NCBI GenBank assembly: GCA_902613185.1
Contig: CACMGP010000001.1
Coordinates: forward strand, 372,001-436,000
Origin: an uncultured Alphaproteobacteria bacterium
GTDB lineage: Bacteria; Pseudomonadota; Alphaproteobacteria; HIMB59
Length of the DNA stretch: 64,000 nucleotides
Direction of reading: 5' to 3'
Below are positions 27,673-36,332 of the stretch, piece after piece. The position numbers and the translations under genes are program-made. The stretch's first letter is position 1. Every line of letters starts with the position of its first letter. The notes below the pieces were generated by a model that had not been told where the DNA came from, made no database searches, and worked only from the letters and a program-made list of their open reading frames with translations.

Positions 27673-28488
27673 CTAAAATAATAAATTACTATCCAAAACA
27701 CCACCTATTTGAATAGATCGAATTGAATTTTTATTCCCTACATTTGTAGTAATGACTGCTCCAGAAATAGTTGCCAATCCATCTGCAGGTTCAAGTCTGT
27801 GAGAGTTTGACCCAGTTCTCATTCTTTTAATAGCGCTTTCTTTTTTCATACCAATAACAGAATTGTAATCTCCTGTCATGCCAATATCAGTTTGAAAACA
27901 AGTTCCTTTTTCTAATACCCTGGCGTCTGAGGTTGGAATATGTACATGAGTCCCGTATATTGCTGTAAATTTTCCATCATAATTTTGAGCTATGCCATTT
28001 TTTTCAGATGTTACCTCAGCATGGACTTCTAAAAATGAATAATCTATTTCATGGTCATTAATTATAGATAAAAGTTCTGTGTCAATGGAATTAAAAGGAT
28101 TACTTAAGGGAAGGTCAATAAATGTTTGGCCATGAACTTGGCTTACCAATATTCTTTTTCCATTTTCATGAGTAAAAATTTTAAATCCCCTGCCAGGAGA
28201 TCCAACTTTGAAATTTAAAGGTCTGATAATGTTATGATTTGGGTTTTTATCCATATATTCTATGATCTCTTTTTGTTTCCAAGCATGATTTCCAAGAGTA
28301 ATAGCATCAGCTCCCCAACTTATAAGCTCTTCATATATTTTACCTGTTAATCCGTAACCACCAGCTGAATTTTCAGCATTAATTATTGTAAAGCTAATAT
28401 TAAATTTATCTTGAATCTTTTTTAAATTTTCTTTAAGTGCTGTTCTACCTGATCTTCCAACAACATCTCCTATAACTAAAAAATTCAT
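27673..28488 (-). CDS. YmdB-family (TIGR00282) metallophosphoesterase
   Basis: Calcineurin-like metallophosphoesterase of the YmdB family, which in Bacillus hydrolyses 2',3'-cyclic nucleotides. From the ATG at 28486-28488 it starts MNFLVIGDVVGRSGR, the first metal motif; NAENSAGGYGLT near 38, DAITLGNHAWKQKEI near 60, and IYGTHVHIPTSDARVL near 175 (GTHVHIPTSD) with FQTDIGMTGDYNSVIG complete the family pattern. This start makes an ATGA overlap with the cyclo-ligase gene; the nine upstream in-frame residues are not needed. Role in this organism unknown. Confidence 0.88.
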   Translation of the reverse strand: MNFLVIGDVVGRSGRTALKENLKKIQDKFNISFTIINAENSAGGYGLTGKIYEELISWGADAITLGNHAWKQKEIIEYMDKNPNHNIIRPLNFKVGSPGRGFKIFTHENGKRILVSQVHGQTFIDLPLSNPFNSIDTELLSIINDHEIDYSFLEVHAEVTSEKNGIAQNYDGKFTAIYGTHVHIPTSDARVLEKGTCFQTDIGMTGDYNSVIGMKKESAIKRMRTGSNSHRLEPADGLATISGAVITTNVGNKNSIRSIQIGGVLDSNLLF

Positions 28489-29048
28489 AAAGAATAGATT
28501 TTTTGTTCTGAACAAATAAAATCAACTTTTTGATCAAAACTCTCCTGAAAATTGTAATTAGTTTTTTGTATTTCAAAGGCAGCTAAAATAGTTTTTAGAT
28601 TTCTTTTTTTTCTCAATTCTTCAATAGTTCTATCAAAAAAACCACCTCCATAGCCTACTCTATAACCTTGTTCGTTAAATGCAGAGCATGATGCTATAAT
28701 TATATCAGGATCTAATGTCTTTTCATCCTTGGGTTCCATGATACCGCCAAAACCTTTTTCTAAATTTGGACTATGAGGGTTGTATTCAAAGTACTTTAAA
28801 GAAGATCCCTTTGATATTACTTTTGGAAGTAAGCATTTTATATTTTTATTAATTAAATCATTAGAAATTTTCAATACATCAACCTCATTTTTATATGGAT
28901 AAAATAAGCCAACATAGCTATTTGGATTAATTTTTTCAATTAGACCTAATATTTTTGAATTTATTTTATTAGAAAAAATATTTAAATCCGAAGTGCTTAG
29001 TTGCATTCTCAGATCCAGGTGGTGTTTTCGAATTTGTTTTTTATTCAA
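28485..29048 (-). CDS. 5-formyltetrahydrofolate cyclo-ligase
   Basis: Converts 5-formyl-THF to 5,10-methenyl-THF with ATP, recycling a folate dead-end product. The 187-residue protein shows YVGLFYPYKNEVDVLKI near residue 40, CLLPKVISKGSSLKYFEY near 72, and the family signature GYRVGYGGGFFDRTIEEL near 130. The zapA-to-cyclo-ligase order is classical, though here they overlap by 8 bp, leaving no room for a 6S RNA gene between them. It connects with the fhs gene at the end of the window in one-carbon metabolism. Confidence 0.92.
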   Translation of the reverse strand: MNKKQIRKHHLDLRMQLSTSDLNIFSNKINSKILGLIEKINPNSYVGLFYPYKNEVDVLKISNDLINKNIKCLLPKVISKGSSLKYFEYNPHSPNLEKGFGGIMEPKDEKTLDPDIIIASCSAFNEQGYRVGYGGGFFDRTIEELRKKRNLKTILAAFEIQKTNYNFQESFDQKVDFICSEQKIYSL

Positions 29049-29373
29049 TAATTATATTATCATTTAGTTTTTTGAAAATTTGTTCAATGTCAGATTTTAA
29101 ATGATTATTTTCATTTTGTAATTCTTGTATACGACTCTCATAAAATAATTTTTTGTTCAATGAATCCTGCAATATTTTTTCTTTTTTCAAAACATCTTCC
29201 ATAGATTTAAGGTAGGCAATAAGTGTCGATGTTAAAAAAGGAACATTCTCTTTCTTCTCATCTTCTATAAGTTTACTAATTGAGGAAGCAATCTCTTTTA
29301 CCGTTTCAACATTATCATCGGAGCATTGTATTTTTAGCGGCCTTCCTCCAATTGTTAGAGTTAAATTAGCCAT
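29041..29373 (-). CDS. zapA: Cell division protein ZapA
   Basis: Small FtsZ-associated protein that bundles protofilaments. The N-terminal globular part matches the family (LTLTIGGRPLKIQCSDD, then VKEIASSISKLIEDEKK) and is followed by a coiled coil through the end of its 110 residues. It is flanked by the coiled-coil gene at 29366 (8-bp overlap) and the cyclo-ligase. Context and the IGGRPL motif carry the call. Confidence 0.82.
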   Translation of the reverse strand: MANLTLTIGGRPLKIQCSDDNVETVKEIASSISKLIEDEKKENVPFLTSTLIAYLKSMEDVLKKEKILQDSLNKKLFYESRIQELQNENNHLKSDIEQIFKKLNDNIIIE

Positions 29374-29626
29374 CTATATCTATTGAACCCAATAATTCCT
29401 CAATTTTATTCGTTGCTTGATCAATAAGTTGAGATTTTTCAGATAACTCAAGTTTGTTATTTTCTAATTTGCTCAGTAATTCTGACTCTCTTCTTTCTAA
29501 ATATTCTATCTTGGCTTTTAATTCTTGTTTCTCATTTATTAGTTCTTGATTATTGATTTTATAATTCTGAAGTTTTGATGCAATTTGCTCGATTTTTTGA
29601 AGTATTTGTTGTTGAAATTCGTTCAT
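29366..29626 (-). CDS. Small coiled-coil protein upstream of zapA (DUF4164/ZapB-like)
   Basis: An 86-residue, almost wholly coiled-coil protein rich in Glu, Lys, Gln and Leu (QQILQKIEQIASKLQNYKIN, ELIDQATNKIEELLGSID are typical pieces). In alphaproteobacteria a short coiled-coil DUF4164 gene commonly lies between tkt and zapA, and this gene is in exactly that place, overlapping zapA by 8 bp. A role in Z-ring assembly is inferred from context only; coiled coils cannot be assigned safely by sequence. Confidence 0.7.
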   Translation of the reverse strand: MNEFQQQILQKIEQIASKLQNYKINNQELINEKQELKAKIEYLERRESELLSKLENNKLELSEKSQLIDQATNKIEELLGSIDIDG

Positions 29627-29661
29627 ACATTAATTATTAGTTATTAAGAAAAGTTATTCCA

Positions 29662-31593
29662 TTGAAAAATTATACTGAATTAGCAAACTGTATCAGATTT
29701 TTATCAATTGATGCGGTAGAAAAAGCAAAATCTGGTCATCCTGGTATGCCTATGGGAATGGCTGACATTGCCACAGTGCTCTTTCACGATTTTCTTGTTC
29801 ATAATCCCAAGGATCCAAACTGGTTACTTAGAGATCGATTCGTTTTATCTAATGGGCATGGCTCGATGTTGCTTTACTCACTTTTATACCTCACCGGTTA
29901 TAAAAAAATGACAATTTCCCAAATTAAAAATTTCAGACAATTGGGCTACATTACAGCTGGACATCCTGAATATGAACCAGATGCTGGTATAGAAATAACG
30001 ACTGGTCCTCTTGGTCAAGGAATTTCGAATGCGGTAGGAATGGCCATAGCGCTTAAAAAGCTTTCAAAAGAGAAAAAGTTGTCTAAAGCCCCGAAGGTAT
30101 ATGTTTTTTGTGGTGATGGCTGTTTAATGGAGGGAATAAGTCAAGAGGCAATAAGTCTAGCTGGGCACTTAAAACTTAATAATTTGATACTAGTATATGA
30201 TAACAACAACATTAGTATCGATGGATCCACAGACCTAGCTTTTAGTGATAACACAAACCTTAGATTTAAATCAGTAAACTGGGAGGTACATAGTGGAAAA
30301 GGTCATGATCATAAAAATATTTACAAACTTATAAAAAAAGCACAAGTATCAAAATTCCCTTGTTTGCTTAATTTTAAAACCACTATTGGATTTGGTTCGC
30401 CAAATAAATCTGCAAAAGCATCATCACATGGCTCACCCTTAGGTTCAGAGGAAGTGAAATTAACGAGAAGTAAATTATCTTGGAATGAAAAACCTTTTCA
30501 AATACCAGATAAACTTTTAAAAATTTGGAGGAATCCATCCAACAAAAATTTACAAATATACAAAAAAACTAAATCAATATCTCATACAAATTTATCAAAT
30601 AAAGACATAGATAAGTTATTCAATAAAATAGAAATTGATTTAGAAGATTTTAAGTCTGATCAGGCTACTAGAAAATCCTCTGAAGCAATATTACATTATT
30701 TCAAAGAAGATCATCCGATACTTGGAGGCTCTGCAGACTTAACTGGCTCTAATAATACCAAAGGTAAAAAAATGTCTGTAATGGATAGCATGAACATAAC
30801 GGGACAATATATCCATTATGGTGTGAGAGAGCATGGTATGGCTGCCATAATGAATGGTATTGCTGCTACCAAAATTTACAAAACATATTCAGGAACTTTT
30901 TTGAGCTTTGCCGATTATATGAAGCCAAGTCTTCGTTTAGCTGCACTAATGAAAATTAATCCTATACAAGTATTCACACACGACTCTATTGGATTAGGTG
31001 AAGATGGTCCTACTCATCAACCTATTGAACAAATTAATATGTTAAGACTCATACCAAATAGTTATGTTTTTAGACCCTGCGATCTTAAAGAAACAATAGT
31101 ATGTTGGAGAGAGGCTTTGAAAATTAATGATGCACCCTCATTTATCTGTCTTTCAAGACAAAATTTGCCACAAATTTCAAATAAAAAATTAGACTCAAAA
31201 AAATTTAGAGGTGCTTACGTTATATATGGTCCAAAAATTAATAATGATATTACTATTATAGCTACTGGCTCAGAAGTGTCTTTAGCTGTCAACGTTGCTA
31301 TAAAAATTAGAGGTGATGGTATTATTGCAAAAGTCATTTCAATGCCATCAACATCTATTTTTGAAAACCAGTCAAAAACTTTTAAAAATAATTTATTAAA
31401 ATCAAAATCTAGTGAAACTTTTGTAATCGAAGCTGGGTCTACGATGTATTGGAATAAGTACACAAAATATGAAAATATATTTGGATTAGATAATTTTGGT
31501 GCTAGTGCACCTGGAATAAAAGTTTTTAAAAAATTTGGTTTAACAATAGAAACTGTATCTAGTAAAATATTTAGAAAGATTAAAACAAAATGA
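29662..31593 (+). CDS. tkt: Transketolase (TTG start)
   Basis: Thiamine-diphosphate enzyme of the non-oxidative pentose phosphate pathway. The 643 residues show KAKSGHPGMPMGMADIATVL near 18 (core SGHPGMPMG), SNGHGSMLLYSLLYLTGY near 62, the ThDP motif GDGCLMEGISQEA near 150 with YDNNNISIDG, and REHGMAAIMNGIA near 395. The frame is closed by a TAG at 29638-29640, and no ATG or GTG lies between that stop and the conserved N-terminus, so TTG at 29662 is the best start; it is preceded by a weak AAGAAAAG. It starts a plus-strand run into gap by an ATGA overlap. Confidence 0.94.
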   Translation: MKNYTELANCIRFLSIDAVEKAKSGHPGMPMGMADIATVLFHDFLVHNPKDPNWLLRDRFVLSNGHGSMLLYSLLYLTGYKKMTISQIKNFRQLGYITAGHPEYEPDAGIEITTGPLGQGISNAVGMAIALKKLSKEKKLSKAPKVYVFCGDGCLMEGISQEAISLAGHLKLNNLILVYDNNNISIDGSTDLAFSDNTNLRFKSVNWEVHSGKGHDHKNIYKLIKKAQVSKFPCLLNFKTTIGFGSPNKSAKASSHGSPLGSEEVKLTRSKLSWNEKPFQIPDKLLKIWRNPSNKNLQIYKKTKSISHTNLSNKDIDKLFNKIEIDLEDFKSDQATRKSSEAILHYFKEDHPILGGSADLTGSNNTKGKKMSVMDSMNITGQYIHYGVREHGMAAIMNGIAATKIYKTYSGTFLSFADYMKPSLRLAALMKINPIQVFTHDSIGLGEDGPTHQPIEQINMLRLIPNSYVFRPCDLKETIVCWREALKINDAPSFICLSRQNLPQISNKKLDSKKFRGAYVIYGPKINNDITIIATGSEVSLAVNVAIKIRGDGIIAKVISMPSTSIFENQSKTFKNNLLKSKSSETFVIEAGSTMYWNKYTKYENIFGLDNFGASAPGIKVFKKFGLTIETVSSKIFRKIKTK

Positions 31594-32606
31594 AAAAAAA
31601 AGTAGCGATTAATGGTTTTGGTAGAATAGGTAGGCTTGTTTATCGCGCATTTTTGGAGAGATTAAATGAATTTAGTGATCAATATGAAATTAGTTATATA
31701 AACGACTTGGCTGATATTGACTCAAATATTCACCTACTTAAATATGATAGTACTCATGGATCTCTAAAAAAAGAAATTAATAAAACCTCCAATGAACAAT
31801 TTTCAATAGGGCAAAATACAGTAACTGTTACATCTGAGAAAAACCCTATTGATTTGAAATGGAAAGATAAGAAAGTCGACATTATTCTAGAGTGCACAGG
31901 TGTTTTTGCATCTAAAGAAAAAGCAATGTCTCATATCGAGAGCGGAGCAAGTAAAGTTATAGTTTCTGCTCCATGTTCTGATGCTGATATAACGGTTGTG
32001 CAAGGAGTTAATAACGAAAATATTAATATAGATCATCAAATAATCTCTAATGCCTCGTGTACAACTAATTGTCTGGCCCCTGTAGCATTTGTAATTGATA
32101 AAGAATTCGGAATTGAAAATGGATATATGACAACTATTCACTCTTTTACAGGAGATCAAAACACAGTAGACACATTTCATAAAGATCTTAGAAGATCAAG
32201 AGCAGCTTCAACTAACATTATACCAACTAGCACAGGTGCAGCAAAAGCTGTCGGTCTTGTCCTTCCTCATTTAAATGGAAAATTAGATGGCACAGCTATA
32301 AGAGTTCCAACTCCAAATGTATCCCTAGTAGATTTTAAATTTAATACGAAAAAAAATATCACAATTGAAAATTTAAATAATAAATTCCAAGAATATGCAA
32401 ATGGCTCTCTTAAAGGAATTTTAGGAGTGGATTCAGACCCTAAAGTATCAAGTGATTATAATCATGACGCAAGGAGCTCTATTTTAGACTTAAGTGAAAC
32501 AACAACGGTGTCAGATAATTTTGGTAGAGTATTGACTTGGTATGATAACGAGTGGGGATTTTCAAATAGAATGCTTGAGACAACCGCTCAAGTGTGTAAT
32601 TTATAG
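31590..32606 (+). CDS. gap: Glyceraldehyde-3-phosphate dehydrogenase
   Basis: NAD(P)-dependent glycolytic/gluconeogenic dehydrogenase of 338 residues. The Rossmann motif is INGFGRIGRLVYRAF at residue 7; the catalytic SNASCTTNCLAP holds Cys157; STGAAKAVGLVLPHLNGKL near 212 binds phosphate, and WYDNEWGFSNRM near the end is conserved. It overlaps tkt by 4 bp and precedes fba by 8 bases. A phosphoglycerate kinase gene, which often sits between gap and fba, is absent from this run. Confidence 0.96.
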   Translation: MKKKVAINGFGRIGRLVYRAFLERLNEFSDQYEISYINDLADIDSNIHLLKYDSTHGSLKKEINKTSNEQFSIGQNTVTVTSEKNPIDLKWKDKKVDIILECTGVFASKEKAMSHIESGASKVIVSAPCSDADITVVQGVNNENINIDHQIISNASCTTNCLAPVAFVIDKEFGIENGYMTTIHSFTGDQNTVDTFHKDLRRSRAASTNIIPTSTGAAKAVGLVLPHLNGKLDGTAIRVPTPNVSLVDFKFNTKKNITIENLNNKFQEYANGSLKGILGVDSDPKVSSDYNHDARSSILDLSETTTVSDNFGRVLTWYDNEWGFSNRMLETTAQVCNL

Positions 32607-32614
32607 GAGCTATT

Positions 32615-33532
32615 ATGAAAGTAACAAATACTACAAGAAAAATTATATCAAACTACACTCACGAAAATATTGGAGTGAGATCAAATCTTATGAAAATTTT
32701 GGGACATGGCAAGTTAGGCGGAACTGGAAGAATGATAATTTTACCTGTCGACCAAGGTTTTGAACACGGGCCTGATAGAAGTTTTGCTGTAAATCCCCCA
32801 GCTTACGATCCAAACTATCATCACAAACTTGCAATAGATGCTGGTTTATCTGCTTATGCTGCTCCTCTTGGTTTACTGCAAATGAGTTCTGGGAATTATA
32901 ATGGTCAAATTCCAACTATATTAAAAATTAATAGCTCTAATACTCTTGCAACATCTCTTGATCAAGCTGTTACTGGGAGTGTAAATGATGCATTAAAATT
33001 AGGATGTGCTGCGATAGGTTTTACAATTTATCCTGGGTCTGATCATAATTTTGAATTAATGGAAGAATTTAAAAGACTTAGTTTCGAGGCCAAAGAAAAA
33101 GGACTTGCTGTTGTTTTATGGGCTTATGCGAGAGGTTCAAAGATTAGCAAAAAAGGTGAAACAGCAATGAACATAATTTCATATGCAGCACACATGTCTG
33201 CTCTATTGGGGGCAAATATTATTAAAGTAAAACTACCTAGTGATTTTTTAGAAGAAGATCCAACTAAAAAAGCATTTGAAGATAATAATATACCTATAAG
33301 CACTTTAAAGGATCGTGTGGCTCATATCAAAAAAGTTGCATTTGATGGAAAACGCTTAGTGGTATTTTCGGGTGGTGATGCAAAAGATGATCAAGCTTTA
33401 ATGGATGAGGTGCTTGCAATTCACAAGGGAGATGGAAACGGCTCAATTATTGGAAGAAATTGTTTTCAAAGATCGAGAGTAGATGCGTTGGCTTTATTAG
33501 AGCGAATGATTCAAATTTACAAATCTAAATGA
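32615..33532 (+). CDS. Class I fructose-bisphosphate aldolase (DhnA/archaeal-type)
   Basis: Schiff-base aldolase of the DhnA/class IA family rather than the zinc class II enzyme. The 305-residue sequence has GRMIILPVDQGFEHGPDRSF near residue 40, a hallmark of this family, then AAIGFTIYPGSDHNFELMEE near 128, VVLWAYARGSKISKK near 166, the region GANIIKVKLPSD near 203 with the Schiff-base lysine, and VFSGGDAKDDQALMDE near 250. It overlaps efp by 4 bp. The gene belongs to a tkt-gap-fba sugar-phosphate run. Confidence 0.92.
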   Translation: MKVTNTTRKIISNYTHENIGVRSNLMKILGHGKLGGTGRMIILPVDQGFEHGPDRSFAVNPPAYDPNYHHKLAIDAGLSAYAAPLGLLQMSSGNYNGQIPTILKINSSNTLATSLDQAVTGSVNDALKLGCAAIGFTIYPGSDHNFELMEEFKRLSFEAKEKGLAVVLWAYARGSKISKKGETAMNIISYAAHMSALLGANIIKVKLPSDFLEEDPTKKAFEDNNIPISTLKDRVAHIKKVAFDGKRLVVFSGGDAKDDQALMDEVLAIHKGDGNGSIIGRNCFQRSRVDALALLERMIQIYKSK

Positions 33533-34095
33533 AAATTAATGCTAACGACTTAAAGATAGGAAATATAATTCAGCATAATAATTCGCTTTGGAAAGTCGCT
33601 AAATTATCCCATACACAACCTGGAAAAGGTGGGGCATACATTCAAGCTGAGTTGAAAAATATTTCAAACCAGTCAAAATTAAATGAGAGATTTAGAAGTT
33701 CAGAGTCTCTTGAAAAAATTCGCGCTGAAGAGATAGATCATCAATTTTTATTTCGTAGTGGAGAGGATTTTACTTTTATGAATAACCAAACCTATGAGCA
33801 AATAGTTATGAATATTAGCCAAGTGAATGAAAATACAGCAAAATTTCTTGAAGATGGAATGGAAGTCTCTATTGAGTTTTATGATGAAAAACCAATGAAT
33901 GTAAACCCTCCTGAAAGTCTTACTGTACAAATAGCCGAAACAGAGGCAGTAGTTAAAGGACAAACAGCATCTTCATCATATAAACCAGCATTATTAACTA
34001 ACGGTGTAAGAGTTACTGTACCTCCTCATATTGAAACGGGTGACAAAATTAGAATAAACACGTCAGAATTAACTTATATAGAAAAAGCAAAATAA
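33529..34095 (+). CDS. efp: Translation elongation factor P
   Basis: Relieves ribosome stalling at proline stretches. The 188 residues contain the KOW-like N-domain with the modification loop HTQPGKGGAYIQAEL near 29, where a Lys sits at the tip as in EF-P types modified by lysylation, and C-terminal OB-like domains with KPALLTNGVRVTVPPHI near 152 (core NGVRVTVPPHIETGD), the EF-P signature. Whether the Lys is modified cannot be read; no epmA/earP gene is in the window. Overlaps fba by 4 bp and is followed by suhB. Confidence 0.95.
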   Translation: MKINANDLKIGNIIQHNNSLWKVAKLSHTQPGKGGAYIQAELKNISNQSKLNERFRSSESLEKIRAEEIDHQFLFRSGEDFTFMNNQTYEQIVMNISQVNENTAKFLEDGMEVSIEFYDEKPMNVNPPESLTVQIAETEAVVKGQTASSSYKPALLTNGVRVTVPPHIETGDKIRINTSELTYIEKAK

Positions 34096-34104
34096 TTTTT
34101 TACT

Positions 34105-34899
34105 ATGGCTATTGTCCCACCAGTAATTGTTGTAATGGAAAAGGCGTGCAGGAATGCCGCTAAATCTTTAATTAGAGATTTTGGAGAACTTGAGAAACTT
34201 CAAATTTCTAAAAAAGATAAAAATGACTTTGTATCCTCAGCAGACATAAAAGCGTCTGAAACTATCAGTTATACTTTGGGAAAAGATAGACCTGATTTTC
34301 TTCAAATTGACGAGGAGACTTTTAGCCCTGAAGATTTAGATAAACTTAAAGGTGATACTCCTGTGTTTATCTCAGACCCACTTGACGGTACAAAAAATTT
34401 CATACATGGAAATGGTTACTTTGCAGTAACCATTGGATTGATGCAAAAAGGAGAAATTATTGCTGGCGTTACATATAATCCAATTTTAAATGAATTATTT
34501 TGGGCTCATAAGGGTTCTGGATCTTGGATTAACAACCAAAGACTCAGGGTTTCCCAAAGAGATAAGTTAGATGGATGTATGTTTACATCTGGTGTACAAA
34601 TAAAGCATGAAGATATTCTTGAAAAAGGAATTGCTCAAATAGGATCGCTTCAAAGGAAAACAAGTGTCAGAATACTTGGTTCTTCAGCTCTTGATTTAGC
34701 TAATGTGGCATCAGGAAAATTTGATGGATTTTGGTCATTAAGATTAAATCTTTGGGATATAGTAGCAGGTATTATTTTAGTTAATGAGGCGGGCGGGATA
34801 TGCCTAAATGAAAAAGGTAATGTTTTTGATCCCTTAAATGATGAAAGTTTAATAGCCTCTAGTGCAGCAATTAGTGGAGAATTGCTGAAAAGCCTATAA
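34105..34899 (+). CDS. suhB: Inositol monophosphatase family protein
   Basis: Mg/Li-type phosphatase of 264 residues. Metal-binding motifs are [14 protein letters not shown] near 45, QIDEETF near 70, [21 protein letters not shown] near 92 (core DPLDGTKNF), and [16 protein letters not shown] near 212. The efp-suhB neighbourhood is common in alphaproteobacteria and supports the SuhB assignment over HisN or CysQ, though substrate cannot be read. It ends 46 bases before rpmE. Confidence 0.87.
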   Translation: MAIVPPVIVVMEKACRNAAKSLIRDFGELEKLQISKKDKNDFVSSADIKASETISYTLGKDRPDFLQIDEETFSPEDLDKLKGDTPVFISDPLDGTKNFIHGNGYFAVTIGLMQKGEIIAGVTYNPILNELFWAHKGSGSWINNQRLRVSQRDKLDGCMFTSGVQIKHEDILEKGIAQIGSLQRKTSVRILGSSALDLANVASGKFDGFWSLRLNLWDIVAGIILVNEAGGICLNEKGNVFDPLNDESLIASSAAISGELLKSL

Positions 34900-34945
34900 A
34901 TATTTACTTGATTTTTTAACCTTTGATCTCTATTTTCTCATAACC

Positions 34946-35167
34946 ATGAAACAAAAAATACATCCTGATTACCATGAAATTACTGTAGAGCGTACTGACG
35001 GATCAACATACAAGACGAGATCTACTTGGGGTAAAGCTGGCGATACTATGAAGCTTGAAATTGACCCATTATCTCATCCTGCTTGGAATCAAGGATCTGG
35101 AAAAATGGTTGATTCAGGTGGAAGAGTTGCACGTTTTAAAAATAAATATAAGTCATTTAACATTTAA
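34946..35167 (+). CDS. rpmE: Ribosomal protein bL31
   Basis: Large-subunit protein that bridges to the small subunit. The 73 residues begin [19 protein letters not shown] and contain [21 protein letters not shown], the alphaproteobacterial type without the zinc-binding cysteines. It starts 46 bases after suhB, where an AT-rich stretch may hold its own promoter, and is 15 bases before trcR. Confidence 0.95.
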   Translation: MKQKIHPDYHEITVERTDGSTYKTRSTWGKAGDTMKLEIDPLSHPAWNQGSGKMVDSGGRVARFKNKYKSFNI

Positions 35168-35182
35168 TATTTTAACAAGACC

Positions 35183-35767
35183 ATGTCTGACAATAAACCT
35201 TTAATGCCCTTAGCTACGGCCGTATGGTTGGTAGACAATACTGCTTTAAGTTTTTCCCAAATATCTCAATTCTGTCAATTACATGAGCTAGAGGTTCAAA
35301 GTATTGCAGATGGTGAGGACGCTTATCGTATGCAAGGATTAAACCCTATAGCTAGTGGTCAATTGACTATGGATGAGATTAAACGTTGTGAGGGAGATCA
35401 TTCACTTGAACTTCAATTGCAAAATAAAAAATCTGAGTCCATTCAATCGAGCGTTAAAACAAAAAAATACTTACCATTATCAGTAAGACAAGAAAGACCT
35501 AAGGCTATAGCTTGGCTAATTCGTGAGTATGGGCAAATACTAACAGATACACAAATAGCTAAACTTACAAGTTCTACTAAGCCTACTGTTGCTAATATTA
35601 GGGCTGGTAATCAATCTCAACCAATTACAGAATTTAGAAACCCCACTGATCTTGGTTTATGTACATATGAGGAGCTCGAAGCATTAGTTGAAAAAGGTCA
35701 GCGAAAAGCAGAACGTGAGAGAAAAGCGAGAGAAAAGGCAGAAAAATTAAAATCTACTACTACTTAG
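35183..35767 (+). CDS. trcR: TrcR-family (DUF1013) cell-cycle transcriptional regulator
   Basis: Alphaproteobacteria-restricted regulator family formerly DUF1013. The 194-residue sequence has the typical N-terminus PLMPLATAVWLVDNTALSF, then FCQLHELEVQSIADGE near 30, LNPIASGQLTMDEIKRCE near 52, and RPKAIAWLIREYGQILTDTQ near 102 with a DNA-binding-like helical region (AKLTSSTKPTVANIR). The end is a charged helix. It is downstream of rpmE and its last 8 bases overlap the convergent DUF3833 gene. Regulatory role is from the family; targets unknown. Confidence 0.88.
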   Translation: MSDNKPLMPLATAVWLVDNTALSFSQISQFCQLHELEVQSIADGEDAYRMQGLNPIASGQLTMDEIKRCEGDHSLELQLQNKKSESIQSSVKTKKYLPLSVRQERPKAIAWLIREYGQILTDTQIAKLTSSTKPTVANIRAGNQSQPITEFRNPTDLGLCTYEELEALVEKGQRKAERERKAREKAEKLKSTTT

Positions 35768-36281
35768 TGAAGAATAAATAAACATCTCCTAATCTTATAC
35801 CAAATTTTTTCATAGTAGCTTTATTGAATACATTTTTTTCGTCTTGCATAATCATCCAATCATCAAATTTAACATTCATTATTCCATCGCCATACTTGAG
35901 TTTTAATGTGTAATGCCAATTTAAAGCATTACCTGATCTTTCACCTAAAGCTACACCTATAATATCATCAGAAATTCCTTCGTAAGTATTTTCACCAGTT
36001 TTTTTTATTTCCCATCTTCTAAATTCTTCCTCTCCATCATCATAAAGGAAGGTTTCATTGAGAATAAAATTATCTTCCTGTTGAATACCCTCCATTTCAA
36101 CAGTAAATTGTCGCCTTACCTTTCCAAGTCTATCAATAAAAAGACCACTAGCTGTTGTTTTTCCTAAAAAATACTCTTCTATTTTAAATATTGGTTTTTT
36201 GTTGGCAAAGTCTTCAAGTTTCATGTTATTACACCCACTGACAAATATTAATAAAATACTCGCTATTAATACATTTCTCAT
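35760..36281 (-). CDS. DUF3833-family lipoprotein
   Basis: Predicted lipoprotein of about 173 residues. From the ATG at 36279-36281 the product starts MRNVLIASILLIFVSGCNN, a signal peptide with lipobox VSGC. The body matches DUF3833: FKIEEYFLGKTTASGLFIDR near 33, FLYDDGEEEFRRWEIKKTG near 80, and WMIMQDEKNVFNKATMKKFG near 143 (core DEKNVFNKATMKKFG). The family often sits beside cfa, DUF1365 and flavin-oxidase genes, as here. Molecular function unknown. Confidence 0.85.
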   Translation of the reverse strand: MRNVLIASILLIFVSGCNNMKLEDFANKKPIFKIEEYFLGKTTASGLFIDRLGKVRRQFTVEMEGIQQEDNFILNETFLYDDGEEEFRRWEIKKTGENTYEGISDDIIGVALGERSGNALNWHYTLKLKYGDGIMNVKFDDWMIMQDEKNVFNKATMKKFGIRLGDVYLFFTK

Positions 36282-36332
36282 ACACACATTCAATACGCTC
36301 ATTGATGAAAGTAGATCTTTAACAGATTTATT

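Noticed and set aside
29041-29048. 6S RNA between zapA and the cyclo-ligase gene, its usual place in many proteobacteria
   Set aside because: The two genes overlap by 8 bp, leaving no space.
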